Assembly: GCA_002293295.1 (NCBI GenBank)
Contig: DBCY01000185.1
Span: 8,128 to 25,038 of the forward strand
DNA: 16,911 nucleotides
DNA from: Ruminococcus sp. UBA946
GTDB taxonomy: Bacteria; Bacillota; Clostridia; Oscillospirales; Ruminococcaceae
Direction: 5' to 3'
Below, in pieces: positions 1 through 7,567 of this stretch (positions are counted from its first letter, which is position 1; each line of letters starts with the position of its first letter). The notes below the pieces were generated by a model. The model made no database searches. It had not been told where the DNA came from and saw nothing but the letters and a program-made list of their open reading frames with translations. Made by a program: the position numbers and the translations under genes.

Positions 1-10
1 GTATACCACC

Positions 11-45
11 ATTGTTAATTGTTAATATTCAATTGTTAATTGGTA
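11..45. repeat. Period-7 repeat upstream of feoB
   Basis: Five consecutive 7-base units can be read without gaps: ATTGTTA, ATTGTTA, ATATTCA, ATTGTTA, ATTGGTA. They lie 50 bases before feoB. The same stretch contains a partial palindrome (AATTG, 8 bases, CAATT) and a weak promoter-like pair (TTGGTA at 40-45, GATAAC at 62-67, 16-base spacer, 4 of 6 matches each). It could be a slippage-prone spacer or part of an iron-regulated operator. No consensus Fur or DtxR box is evident. Confidence 0.6.
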
Positions 46-94
46 CTAGCTACTATTTTCTGATAACTATATGATGAAAGGCGGTATAAAATAA

Positions 95-2098
95 ATGATT
101 TTAGCTCTTGCAGGAAATCAGAACAGCGGTAAGACCACGCTTTTTAATCAGCTGACAGGCTCCAACCAGCATGCAGGTAATTTCCCCGGCGTTACTGTTG
201 ACAGTAAAATAGGTGAAATAAAGGGACATAAGGGTATTAAGGTTGTTGATTTGCCAGGGATATATTCAATACGTCCTTACAGCAATGAGGAGATTTTAAC
301 GCGTGATTTTCTGTTAAATGAAAATCCCGACGGGATTATAAATATTGTTGACGCAACCAATATTGAAAGAAACCTTTATCTGACGCTGCAGCTTCTGGAA
401 ATGAATATCCCGATGGTTCTGGCGCTTAATATGATGGATGAGGTAAGAAACAACAGCGGAACGATTGATATTAACGGTATGTCAGAAAGTCTGGGCATAC
501 CTGTCCTGCCAATCAGCGCGTCAAAAAACGAGGGTATAGAGGAGCTTGTCGCAAAGATAACTGAAATATCCGAAAAAAAACGCCGGCCTAAACGGATTGA
601 TTTCTGCAAGGGCGCTATGCACAGATGTATTCACGCTATTACCCACCTTATTGAGGACCATGCTTTAATTGCGGGGATTTCACCCCGTTTTGCGGCTACA
701 AAGCTTATTGAGAACGACCCGGCTATCACCGAGCTGCTTAAAATAAACGATAACGAAAAGGACATGGTTGAGCATTCCGTCAGCGAGATGGAGAATGAAC
801 TGGGTATGGACAGGAATGCCGCCCTTGCCGATATGCGGTATGCTTTTATTGAGGGAGTATGCGCAGTAACCGTAGTAAAGCCCCATGAAAGCAAGGAGCA
901 TATCAGGTCGGTTAAAATAGATAACATACTTACAAATAAATACCTTGCAATACCTGTTTTTTTATGTATAATGCTGCTGGTTTTCTGGCTTACATTCGGT
1001 TTAATCGGTGCGTTCCTCAGCGACATGTTTTCATCGCTTATTGACGGCGCTGCTTCAGCCGTTGATGTTTTCCTTGCGGATTACGGCCTTAATCCCATTG
1101 TGCATAGCCTGGTGATTGACGGGGTTTTTGCGGGAGTCGGAAGTGTTTTGGGCTTTTTACCGATTATAGTCACGCTTTTTTTCTTCCTGTCTATTCTGGA
1201 AGACAGCGGTTATATGGCTCGCGTCGCTTTTGTAATGGATAAGGCTCTCAGGAAAATCGGTTTATCAGGGCGTTCGTTTGTACCGATGCTAATCGGTTTC
1301 GGATGCAGCGTACCCGCAATTATGGCAACCCGCACCCTTTCATCGGAACGCGACCGTAAAATGACGATTTTTTTAACGCCTTTTATGAGCTGCAGCGCCA
1401 AGCTCCCGATTTACGCTGTGTTTACCGCCGCTTTTTTCCGTTCACATAAGGCGCTTGTCATGATTTCGCTTTATATTTTCGGAATGCTTATTGGGATTAT
1501 CAGCGGGCTTGTCATGAGCAGGACAAAATACAAAGGCAAACCTGTTCCTTTTGTTATGGAGCTTCCTAATTACAGGATACCTTCCGCTAAAAGCGTCCTT
1601 CTTCTGATGTGGGATAAAGCCAGGGATTTCCTTACAAGAGCATTCACCGTTATATTCTTCGCAGCGATTATAATATGGTTTCTGCAGAGCTTTGACTTAC
1701 AGTTTAATTTCGTTGAAGACAGTTCGCAAAGTCTTTTATCAAAAGTCGGAACATTTATAGCTCCCGTTTTTAAGCCTCTGGGATTTAACGACTGGATGGC
1801 CTCCACATCGCTGATAACAGGATTTATCGCAAAAGAAACGGTAATATCCACACTGGCGGTGCTGACAGGAAGCGGAACGGAAAGCCTCGGCGCAGTCCTG
1901 GGAACGATATTCACAGTACCGTCGGCAATAAGCTTTTTGGTGTTCACGCTTCTTTATACGCCGTGCGTGGCGGCAATCGCCGCTGTAAAACGGGAACTGA
2001 ACAGCGGTTTCAGAGCGGCTGTGTTTGCTTTTACGCAGTGTGCCATCGCATGGGCGGTATCGTTTATCGTTTATAATGTTATAAGATTTATGATTTAG
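95..2098 (+). CDS. feoB: Ferrous iron transporter FeoB
   Basis: FeoB is the G-protein-coupled membrane permease that imports Fe(II). The N-terminal GTPase domain shows the P-loop GNQNSGKT (residues 7-14), the G3 motif DLPG (52-55), the G4 motif NMMD (112-115) and a G5-like SAS. After a helical linker, the membrane part starts near residue 280. It carries both conserved gate segments: GFGCSVPA around residue 400, followed by TPFMSCSAKLP, and the C-terminal YTPCVAAI. The length (667 aa) is at the short end for the family, and no fused FeoA or C-terminal extension is present. The ATG is preceded by AGGCGG at a 10-base gap. No feoA is visible, but only 94 upstream bases are in the window. It is followed at short spacing by a small lipoprotein and the Cys-rich FeoB partner, so it is probably the first visible gene of an operon. 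Family assignment is certain. Confidence 0.98.
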   Translation: MILALAGNQNSGKTTLFNQLTGSNQHAGNFPGVTVDSKIGEIKGHKGIKVVDLPGIYSIRPYSNEEILTRDFLLNENPDGIINIVDATNIERNLYLTLQLLEMNIPMVLALNMMDEVRNNSGTIDINGMSESLGIPVLPISASKNEGIEELVAKITEISEKKRRPKRIDFCKGAMHRCIHAITHLIEDHALIAGISPRFAATKLIENDPAITELLKINDNEKDMVEHSVSEMENELGMDRNAALADMRYAFIEGVCAVTVVKPHESKEHIRSVKIDNILTNKYLAIPVFLCIMLLVFWLTFGLIGAFLSDMFSSLIDGAASAVDVFLADYGLNPIVHSLVIDGVFAGVGSVLGFLPIIVTLFFFLSILEDSGYMARVAFVMDKALRKIGLSGRSFVPMLIGFGCSVPAIMATRTLSSERDRKMTIFLTPFMSCSAKLPIYAVFTAAFFRSHKALVMISLYIFGMLIGIISGLVMSRTKYKGKPVPFVMELPNYRIPSAKSVLLLMWDKARDFLTRAFTVIFFAAIIIWFLQSFDLQFNFVEDSSQSLLSKVGTFIAPVFKPLGFNDWMASTSLITGFIAKETVISTLAVLTGSGTESLGAVLGTIFTVPSAISFLVFTLLYTPCVAAIAAVKRELNSGFRAAVFAFTQCAIAWAVSFIVYNVIRFMI

Positions 2099-2125
2099 AA
2101 ATGAGAAGCAGGGGATATTAAGCTC

Positions 2126-2257
2126 ATGAAAAGAATAACTTTATCAGCAGCTTTTATATTGTTAATAACAAGCTGTGACAGTAATAATAAGAATACAGAT
2201 GTTACAGAAAAAACATTATCTGCGGCGGAAGCTTCTGCAACAGCAGTAATGGACTGA
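2126..2257 (+). CDS. Putative 43-aa lipoprotein in the feo cluster
   Basis: A short open frame of 43 codons starts at an ATG placed 10 bases after AGGGGA and ends in TGA. The product begins MKRITLSAAFILLITSC: a basic start, a hydrophobic core and a lipobox-like ITSC ending at Cys17. This predicts a lipoprotein signal and a mature peptide of only about 27 residues. The tail is polar (Asn, Lys, Asp, Thr, then Ala-rich) with no further Cys or metal-binding motif. It sits 27 bases after feoB and 18 bases before the Cys-rich FeoB partner, on the same strand. Standard gene callers with a length cut-off could skip it. Function is unknown; association with iron uptake is inferred from position only. 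It could also be the decayed remnant of a longer lipoprotein gene. Confidence 0.6.
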   Translation: MKRITLSAAFILLITSCDSNNKNTDVTEKTLSAAEASATAVMD

Positions 2258-2275
2258 TAAATAGGGGTTATACGG

Positions 2276-2548
2276 ATGAATAAGAAAAATACCGGAAAAA
2301 ATATATTGAAATTTATAGTAACGCCGACTGTAGTTTTAATAATTATTTTCACGATAACAGCATATAAGTTTTTATGGGATTTTTCTTCTTTGGATTACAC
2401 CGTTATGGGGATTATTTTATTTGCCGTCCTAAGCGCCGGATTTTATATGTTAAAACGTAAAAAATCCGGTAAAAACAGCTGCGGCGGTGGTTGTGAAGGA
2501 TGCGTCAGCGCAGGGGAGTGCAGAAATGAAAAACAACGGCAAGCCTAA
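2276..2548 (+). CDS. FeoB-associated Cys-rich membrane protein
   Basis: This is a 90-residue membrane protein with a C-terminal cysteine cluster CGGGCEGCVSAGEC (Cys69, 73, 76, 82). The pattern is typical of the small FeoB-associated Cys-rich membrane proteins of Firmicutes, thought to handle Fe(II) at the cytoplasmic face. Known members are usually about 50-60 residues with one helix. This one has two predicted helices (about residues 10-30 and 42-59), followed by a basic KRKK stop-transfer and the Cys tail. An internal Met44 would give the classic short form, but the ATG used here has AGGGG eight bases upstream. The end of the gene overlaps queH by 23 bases, implying translational coupling. 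Family assignment relies on the Cys tail and the gene order; the molecular role is not established. Confidence 0.85.
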   Translation: MNKKNTGKNILKFIVTPTVVLIIIFTITAYKFLWDFSSLDYTVMGIILFAVLSAGFYMLKRKKSGKNSCGGGCEGCVSAGECRNEKQRQA

Positions 2549-3161
2549 TTATGATAAAGAGCTTCAGCTGATTTTATCCGAACTGAAAACAACGCCTGAG
2601 CTTTTGCTTCACAGCTGCTGCGCGCCTTGCTCAAGCTATGTTCTGGAGTATCTATCTGAATATTTTAAAATAACTGTATTTTATTTTAACCCCAACATAT
2701 ATCCTGAAGAGGAATTCTATAAAAGAGCAAACGAACAGGAGAAGTTAATAAAGCTGATGGGGTGTAAGAATAATGTTTCTCTGATAACGGCGGATTATCA
2801 GCCGGAACGTTTTAACAAAGCCGTTAAGGGTTTTGAAAACAATGCCGAGGGCGGCGAAAGATGTTTCGCCTGTTACAGGCTGAGACTTGAAGAAACCGCA
2901 ATGATGGCAGAAAAGCACGGTTTTGATTATTTTACCACGACGCTTTCGGTAAGCCCGTATAAGAATGCTCCCAAACTGAATGAAATCAGCCGGGAGCTGG
3001 GTGAAATATATAAGGTGAAAAGCCTGCCGTCCGATTTCAAGAAACTAAATGGTTACAAGCGTTCGGTTCAGTTATCGGAGGAATACGGTCTTTACCGTCA
3101 GAATTACTGCGGATGCGTTTTTTCATATAATAGTAAAGGAAAGCTGGATAATATACAATGA
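2526..3161 (+). CDS. queH: Epoxyqueuosine reductase QueH
   Basis: QueH (formerly DUF208) reduces epoxyqueuosine to queuosine in tRNA anticodons, the last step of Q synthesis, and replaces the cobalamin-dependent QueG in many anaerobes. The 211-residue product has the family's cysteine sets: CCAPC (Cys31, 32, 35), CFAC (113, 116) and YCGC (195, 197). These match ligands for an iron-sulfur cluster and an additional iron site. It also has NPNIYPEEEF (55-64) and the TTTLSVSPYKN segment. The frame is open further upstream to an ATG at 2487, inside the previous gene. The ATG at 2526 is chosen because AGGGGAG lies 7 bases before it and because the extra 13 residues do not resemble the family. It overlaps the Cys-rich gene upstream and shares an ATGA stop/start with the phosphatase gene downstream. 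Confidence 0.95.
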   Translation: MKNNGKPNYDKELQLILSELKTTPELLLHSCCAPCSSYVLEYLSEYFKITVFYFNPNIYPEEEFYKRANEQEKLIKLMGCKNNVSLITADYQPERFNKAVKGFENNAEGGERCFACYRLRLEETAMMAEKHGFDYFTTTLSVSPYKNAPKLNEISRELGEIYKVKSLPSDFKKLNGYKRSVQLSEEYGLYRQNYCGCVFSYNSKGKLDNIQ

Positions 3162-3745
3162 ATTTATATATATCAAGGCATGGCGAGACAATATTTAATA
3201 CTCAGAAACGTATTACCGGGAGTACTGATTCACCTCTTACGCCAAAAGGTATTGAACAGGCTGAAATGCTTGGGAAATCCCTTGACGGTATTATTTTCGA
3301 TATGGTTTACTGCAGTCCGCTGGGACGGGCTGTACAGACAATCAGCGCGGCGTTCGGAGATAATGTTGTACCTTGCGTCGACCGGCGTCTGGCTGAAATT
3401 AACCTTGGAGTGATGGAGGGTTTGACATTCAGTGAAGCCGATGAAAAATATCCTCGTTCAGGAATGCTGTTTTTTACAAATCCGGTTTTATATGAAACAC
3501 CGCCCGGCGGTGAGGGTTTAAACGGCATAATAAACAGGATAGCTTCCTTTATTGATGATGTAATAAAAAGCGGCTTTGAAAATGTTTTTATATTGACTCA
3601 CGGATACGCTATGCGTGTGATACATGCCTGTACGGTTGGCAATAAATCCATTCCGGCAATAGCTGAAGCGCCTTCGTTTACGAATTGCAGCCTGGTAAAG
3701 TATACATATAATAAAGAAAAATGGGAACTGAAGCAAGATTATTGA
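3158..3745 (+). CDS. Histidine phosphatase family protein
   Basis: A member of the phosphoglycerate-mutase-like histidine phosphatases (195 aa, cytoplasmic). The phospho-acceptor motif RHGE is at residues 7-10. SPLGRAVQT supplies the second arginine, RLAEINLGVMEG holds the acidic residue, and the second catalytic histidine is in LTHGYAMRVI (His148). The substrate cannot be read from the sequence: related proteins act on sugar phosphates, alpha-ribazole phosphate or nucleotides, and no cobalamin genes are nearby to favour CobC. The start codon overlaps the queH stop as ATGA, so the two genes are almost certainly co-translated. The family is certain; the specific reaction is unknown. Confidence 0.92.
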   Translation: MNLYISRHGETIFNTQKRITGSTDSPLTPKGIEQAEMLGKSLDGIIFDMVYCSPLGRAVQTISAAFGDNVVPCVDRRLAEINLGVMEGLTFSEADEKYPRSGMLFFTNPVLYETPPGGEGLNGIINRIASFIDDVIKSGFENVFILTHGYAMRVIHACTVGNKSIPAIAEAPSFTNCSLVKYTYNKEKWELKQDY

Positions 3746-3767
3746 ATTTATGAAAGGCGGAATGAAA

Positions 3768-4439
3768 ATGCAGAAAATAATGGAGCCGGTATTTGAAATA
3801 CCCTACCTTATCGGCGTGGTGACAATCGGGTTAATAATGCTTCGGAAATCAAACGGGGTCAGACAGTATACGCTTTACGGGATAATGGCGGTAATATTAG
3901 GGTGCGGCGACGCTTTCCACCTTATCCCGAGGATGTACTCACTCCTGACCGACGGTCTTGAAAATCACCCTGCATCTTTGGGATTCGGAAAGATGGTAAC
4001 ATCAATTACAATGACCGTATTTTATGTCCTGCTTTTCCATATTTTCCTTTTAAGGTACGGAAAAAAGAAAAATACGATTTTAACCGCCGGTGCTTATACT
4101 CTTGCTGCAGTTCGTATTTTACTCTGCCTTCTGCCTCAGAATAACTGGCTTGAAAACGATTCTCCGCTTGAATGGGGCATATACCGTAATATTCCGTTTA
4201 TTATCCTTGGCATATTAATCATTATATTATTTTTCAAGGAATCCAAAACCGATAAAGCCTTCAGGTTTATGTGGCTTGCCGTTGCGCTCAGCTTCCTGTT
4301 TTATATCCCCGTTGTCTTATGGGCGGATAAAATCCCTGTTATTGGTATGCTGATGCTTCCTAAAACCTGCGCTTATGTATGGATTGTCTTAATGGGATAT
4401 AATGATTTGAAACGTTATAATAAACGGGAACTCCGATAG
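3768..4439 (+). CDS. Orphan seven-helix membrane protein
   Basis: I do not recognise this family. The product (223 aa) is almost wholly hydrophobic, with about seven predicted helices starting near residues 11, 34, 75, 103, 138, 165 and 190. Helix 2 holds a striking polar motif, GDAFHLIPR (47-55), with Asp, His and Arg inside the membrane. The last helix contains a buried Lys in LPKTCAYVW. The C-terminus is basic and probably cytoplasmic. The frame is open from an ATG at 3750, but AAAGGCGG at 3754-3760 sits 7 bases before the ATG at 3768, so that start is preferred. It follows the phosphatase gene closely and is likely the last gene of the feo-queH operon. The downstream flippase gene converges on it with only 19 bases between the stops and no clear terminator. 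A transporter, sensor or membrane enzyme are all possible. Confidence 0.8.
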   Translation: MQKIMEPVFEIPYLIGVVTIGLIMLRKSNGVRQYTLYGIMAVILGCGDAFHLIPRMYSLLTDGLENHPASLGFGKMVTSITMTVFYVLLFHIFLLRYGKKKNTILTAGAYTLAAVRILLCLLPQNNWLENDSPLEWGIYRNIPFIILGILIIILFFKESKTDKAFRFMWLAVALSFLFYIPVVLWADKIPVIGMLMLPKTCAYVWIVLMGYNDLKRYNKRELR

Positions 4440-4458
4440 AGATTAACTGCTGTTAATA

Positions 4459-5940
4459 TTAATGAGCAAGTATCCTTCTTTTACGTTCATTCCTGAATTT
4501 TTTTGAAAACTCGTATACTGCCACAAAAATTATTGCCGACACGGTTACATGAATAACGGTGTTCCATAACAGCGATACCGATACCGGCATCATTGAATTA
4601 ACTATGGCTTTTCCTACCTGACAGCTGAAGACGCAAAGAATAACGGGTAATACTATATAGTCCCTGAGGTTGAATTTAGTTCCGGACCATTTGCATACGA
4701 ATATTATACGTACGATATTACTGTAAATATTGCTAGCATAATATGAAATCAATACTCCGATAAATCCGTATGAATGGACAAACACAACAACGCAGACTAT
4801 ACGTATTGCGTATTCGCATAAAGAGTTTACTGTGGAGAAATTCTGTTTTCCGAGACCCTTTAAAATTCCTTCAAGTACAATTTCAAGATAAATAAAGGGT
4901 ATTACCGGAAACAGCTTGACAAGCGTATCTCCCACAAGGCTGTCGGAGGGACATATGATTGTGCCTATATTCTTACCGCACATCAGTAATAACCCTGAAA
5001 TAAAGAATGAATACGTACTGGATTTTGACAGCGTCTGATGTACGAGATGGCTGACGCGGTTTTTATTACCCGCGGAATTTGCACGGGCGATTTCGGGGAT
5101 AATTATATTTGAAAGACTGCCGATAATAATTGCCGGATAAAAGATTGTCGGGATTATCATGGCTTCGAACATACCGTATTCGCTGAGAGCCCGTTCCGCA
5201 GAAGTGTTGTATCTGAGCAGAGCAATAGGAACAAGGGCTTCGTTCAGGGATGACATTATCATCTGAACATAACCGCTTAAAAGTATCGGAACCGAAAGCT
5301 TTAAGTAACCTGGTATATTTCTTATTTTTGAAACATTGCCGGGATATGCCGAAAAGGACTTGTATTCGGGGATGTATTTAAAGGTAAGGTATATAAAGCT
5401 TACCAGTTCTCCGAAAAGAATTGAAACGGACAGAATAATATAAATACTTAATCCTTTGTCAAGCAGAAAAATAATACCCGGAATAAGTACAATCCATTTT
5501 GACATAAATTCTAATATGTCGCCTGTGCAGGGAATATCAATCCTGCGGTTCGCATGAAAATATCCTTTTATGCATGAACCGATTGAAGCAAGGGGAAGCG
5601 ATAAGGCTATTATGCGTACCGCTATGGAAAGTTCCGGATTATCTGCAAGCTTAACCGAAATAATGCCGGCTAGAATAAAAGAAATAAAAGCAAAGAATCC
5701 CGATAAAGCAAGTGAAAACGACATGGAGTATTTCATGATTCTGGAACAGTTTTTATTTCCCGAACCAAGCTCCTCGGATACAAGCCTGTTTGTAGAAAGG
5801 AATATATTCCCGTTTGCAAGAACCATAATAAAGCCGAAGAATGAAAATACCAGCGTCATAATACCGACCGACGCAGCGCCCAGCCTGTTTGTTATATAAA
5901 TATTAAGCAGTAATCCCATACCCTGTAAAAAAAACGACAT
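4459..5940 (-). CDS. SpoVB/MOP-superfamily flippase
   Basis: This is a polytopic membrane protein of the MOP (MATE/Wzx/MurJ) flippase superfamily, closest in style to SpoVB-type polysaccharide exporters: repeated hydrophobic helices, and NRLGAASVGIMTLV and KGYFHANRRIDIP segments typical of that group. It probably moves lipid-linked sugars or lipid II-like precursors across the membrane. Boundaries given here use the first canonical ATG (493 aa), but this is probably not the true start. That ATG has no ribosome binding site and would begin inside helix 1. The frame stays open upstream and encodes a fitting lead, KDTIKLTV. A GAGGGA motif at 6003-5998 lies six bases before an in-frame ATA at 5991; no ATG, GTG or TTG occurs in that extension. 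Initiation at ATA would give 510 aa. It diverges from murD. Confidence 0.9.
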   Translation of the reverse strand: MSFFLQGMGLLLNIYITNRLGAASVGIMTLVFSFFGFIMVLANGNIFLSTNRLVSEELGSGNKNCSRIMKYSMSFSLALSGFFAFISFILAGIISVKLADNPELSIAVRIIALSLPLASIGSCIKGYFHANRRIDIPCTGDILEFMSKWIVLIPGIIFLLDKGLSIYIILSVSILFGELVSFIYLTFKYIPEYKSFSAYPGNVSKIRNIPGYLKLSVPILLSGYVQMIMSSLNEALVPIALLRYNTSAERALSEYGMFEAMIIPTIFYPAIIIGSLSNIIIPEIARANSAGNKNRVSHLVHQTLSKSSTYSFFISGLLLMCGKNIGTIICPSDSLVGDTLVKLFPVIPFIYLEIVLEGILKGLGKQNFSTVNSLCEYAIRIVCVVVFVHSYGFIGVLISYYASNIYSNIVRIIFVCKWSGTKFNLRDYIVLPVILCVFSCQVGKAIVNSMMPVSVSLLWNTVIHVTVSAIIFVAVYEFSKKFRNERKRRILAH

Positions 5941-6051
5941 AACAGTAAGTTTTATCGTATCTTTAGCTATTGGGTTTATAAAAACTTTTATAGGTAATCC
6001 CTCGTTTCTTGTTAAAATCTCTGAATATTACGGTAAAATTATTGCTAACCG

Positions 6052-6080
6052 TTGCTATTTCCCTGTAATTTGTATATAAT
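6052..6080 (+). promoter_or_regulatory. Promoter of the murD operon
   Basis: TTGCTA at 6052-6057 and a perfect TATAAT at 6075-6080 are separated by exactly 17 bases, a good housekeeping sigma-factor match. Transcription would start near 6087, giving a leader of about 85 bases before the murD ATG at 6173. I see no riboswitch or attenuator in that leader. Confidence 0.8.
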
Positions 6081-6172
6081 AGCATTAATAATATGATTAA
6101 AGTTTTTTAGGTTCAGTATAAAAGTATGCGGAAGTTGTCCTGAATAGACTAGTCTGAAAGGTGTATTTTAAT

Positions 6173-7564
6173 ATGACAAAGGCTGAATCGTTTTTCAAGG
6201 ATATTAAAAGTAAGAAGATTGCTTTTATCGGAACCGGAGTCAGTCATAATGACCTGATTCTGATGTTTTTGAAAAAAGGCTTTGACGTTACGGTCTGCGA
6301 TAAGAAAACACGCGGTCAGACAGAGGAGCTTGCCTCCCTTTTCGAAAAAAACAACGCTAATCTTTCGCTCGGAGAAAAATATCTGGAGGCTGTATATAAA
6401 GCCGATATTGTTTTCAGGACGCCGGGCATGTATTATTATACGCCCGAACTCATTAAAGCCCGTGAAATGGGAATTACGGTAACATCCGAAACAGAGGTTT
6501 TCTTTGATTTATGCCCGTGTAAAACATATGCCGTTACGGGTACCGACGGTAAAACCACCACTACGACTATAATTTCCGAAATGTTATCAAAAGCGGGTAA
6601 AACAGTACATAAGGGCGGAAATATAGGAAAGGCTCTTCTGCCTTGTATTGATAGCATAGACAGCTCGGATACAGCCGTTGCCGAGCTGTCAAGCTTTCAG
6701 CTGATTTCGATGAGGAAATCCCCGGATACCGCCGTAATAACAAATATTTACCCCGACCACCTGAACGTCCACAGCGGTATGAAGGAATATGTTGAGGCTA
6801 AAAAAAATATCATTATTCATCAGAACGCATTTTCAAAGGCTGTGATTAATTATGACAATGACGAAACCATTGCTTTATCTTCGGACGTAAGGGGTGAGCT
6901 CGTAGGGTTTTCGCGCAGGGGAGAGGTAAAAAACGGCGCTTTTCTGGATAATGACGGATATTTGTGCTACAGCGACTACGGTAAGGTTAAAAAGCTTTTT
7001 CATAAGGATAAAATAAAAATACCGGGTATGCATAATGTCGAAAACTACCTAGCCGCAATATCCGCTGTCTGGGGGGATGTCCCGGCTGAAGATATGGCTT
7101 ATGTCGCAGGAAGCTTCGGCGGCGTCGAGCACAGAATCGAATTTGTACGTGAAGTGAACGGCGTCAGGTATTATAACGACAGCATAGCGACAAGCCCCGT
7201 CAGCGTTATTGCGGGACTTAATTCGTTTGAACAGAAGCTGATTGTAATTGCGGGCGGTTCTGATAAAAATCTTGATTACAATTTGCTTGCGGAATCTGTG
7301 AACAAGCGTGTAAAGGCGTTAATCCTTACAGGAGATACGTCCGGAAAAATTGAAGCTGCCGTAAAAGGTTACAGCAGCTATAATCCTGATGAATGCCGCA
7401 TTGTTAAAGTCGGGTCAATGGAGGATGCCGTGCTTACCGCTAAGAATACCGCCGTTGAGAATGATATAGTAATCCTTTCTCCGGCTAGCGCCAGCTTCGA
7501 TTCTTATGTTAATTTCGAGCAAAGGGGTAACCACTTCAAAGAACTTGTAAAGGAAATAAAATAA
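6173..7564 (+). CDS. murD: UDP-MurNAc-L-alanine:D-glutamate ligase MurD
   Basis: MurD adds D-glutamate to UDP-MurNAc-L-Ala in the cytoplasm, using ATP, during peptidoglycan precursor synthesis. The product (463 aa, normal length) begins with a Rossmann-like UDP-binding region (IAFIGTGVSHNDLI). The Mur ligase P-loop TGTDGKTTTT starts at Thr122, with Lys127. The central domain contains ITNIYPDHLNVH and HNVENYLAA, and the C-terminal domain has YNDSIATSP and the GGSDKNLDY loop. A GTG at 6161 is in frame, but the ATG at 6173 is preferred: AAAGGTG lies 9 bases before it, and the GTG overlaps that site. It is first in a five-gene operon with M42 peptidases and is not beside the usual division and cell-wall genes. 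Confidence 0.96.
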   Translation: MTKAESFFKDIKSKKIAFIGTGVSHNDLILMFLKKGFDVTVCDKKTRGQTEELASLFEKNNANLSLGEKYLEAVYKADIVFRTPGMYYYTPELIKAREMGITVTSETEVFFDLCPCKTYAVTGTDGKTTTTTIISEMLSKAGKTVHKGGNIGKALLPCIDSIDSSDTAVAELSSFQLISMRKSPDTAVITNIYPDHLNVHSGMKEYVEAKKNIIIHQNAFSKAVINYDNDETIALSSDVRGELVGFSRRGEVKNGAFLDNDGYLCYSDYGKVKKLFHKDKIKIPGMHNVENYLAAISAVWGDVPAEDMAYVAGSFGGVEHRIEFVREVNGVRYYNDSIATSPVSVIAGLNSFEQKLIVIAGGSDKNLDYNLLAESVNKRVKALILTGDTSGKIEAAVKGYSSYNPDECRIVKVGSMEDAVLTAKNTAVENDIVILSPASASFDSYVNFEQRGNHFKELVKEIK

Positions 7565-7567
7565 ATT

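Noticed and set aside
631..1947. Long antisense ORFs within feoB
   Set aside because: They are mirror frames of a clearly coding, conserved gene, with low-complexity Ser/Ile-rich products and no ribosome binding sites.
3768..4439. Microbial rhodopsin or PQ-loop transporter
   Set aside because: Seven helices and a Lys in the last one are not enough. The retinal-pocket motifs are absent, and the single PQ lies outside the usual PQ-loop context.
4441..4462. Small inverted repeat TTAAC/GTTAA between convergent genes
   Set aside because: The five-pair AT-rich stem has no T-run on either strand, so it is too weak to call a terminator.
5963..6085. 40-codon ORF on the - strand upstream of the flippase gene
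   Set aside because: It has no ribosome binding site, spans the murD promoter on the other strand and has no recognisable product. It matters only as an alternative frameshift explanation for the flippase N-terminus.
4459..6172. MurJ lipid II flippase paired with murD
   Set aside because: The divergent arrangement is suggestive, but the protein resembles SpoVB-type members rather than a clear MurJ, so no specific name was given.
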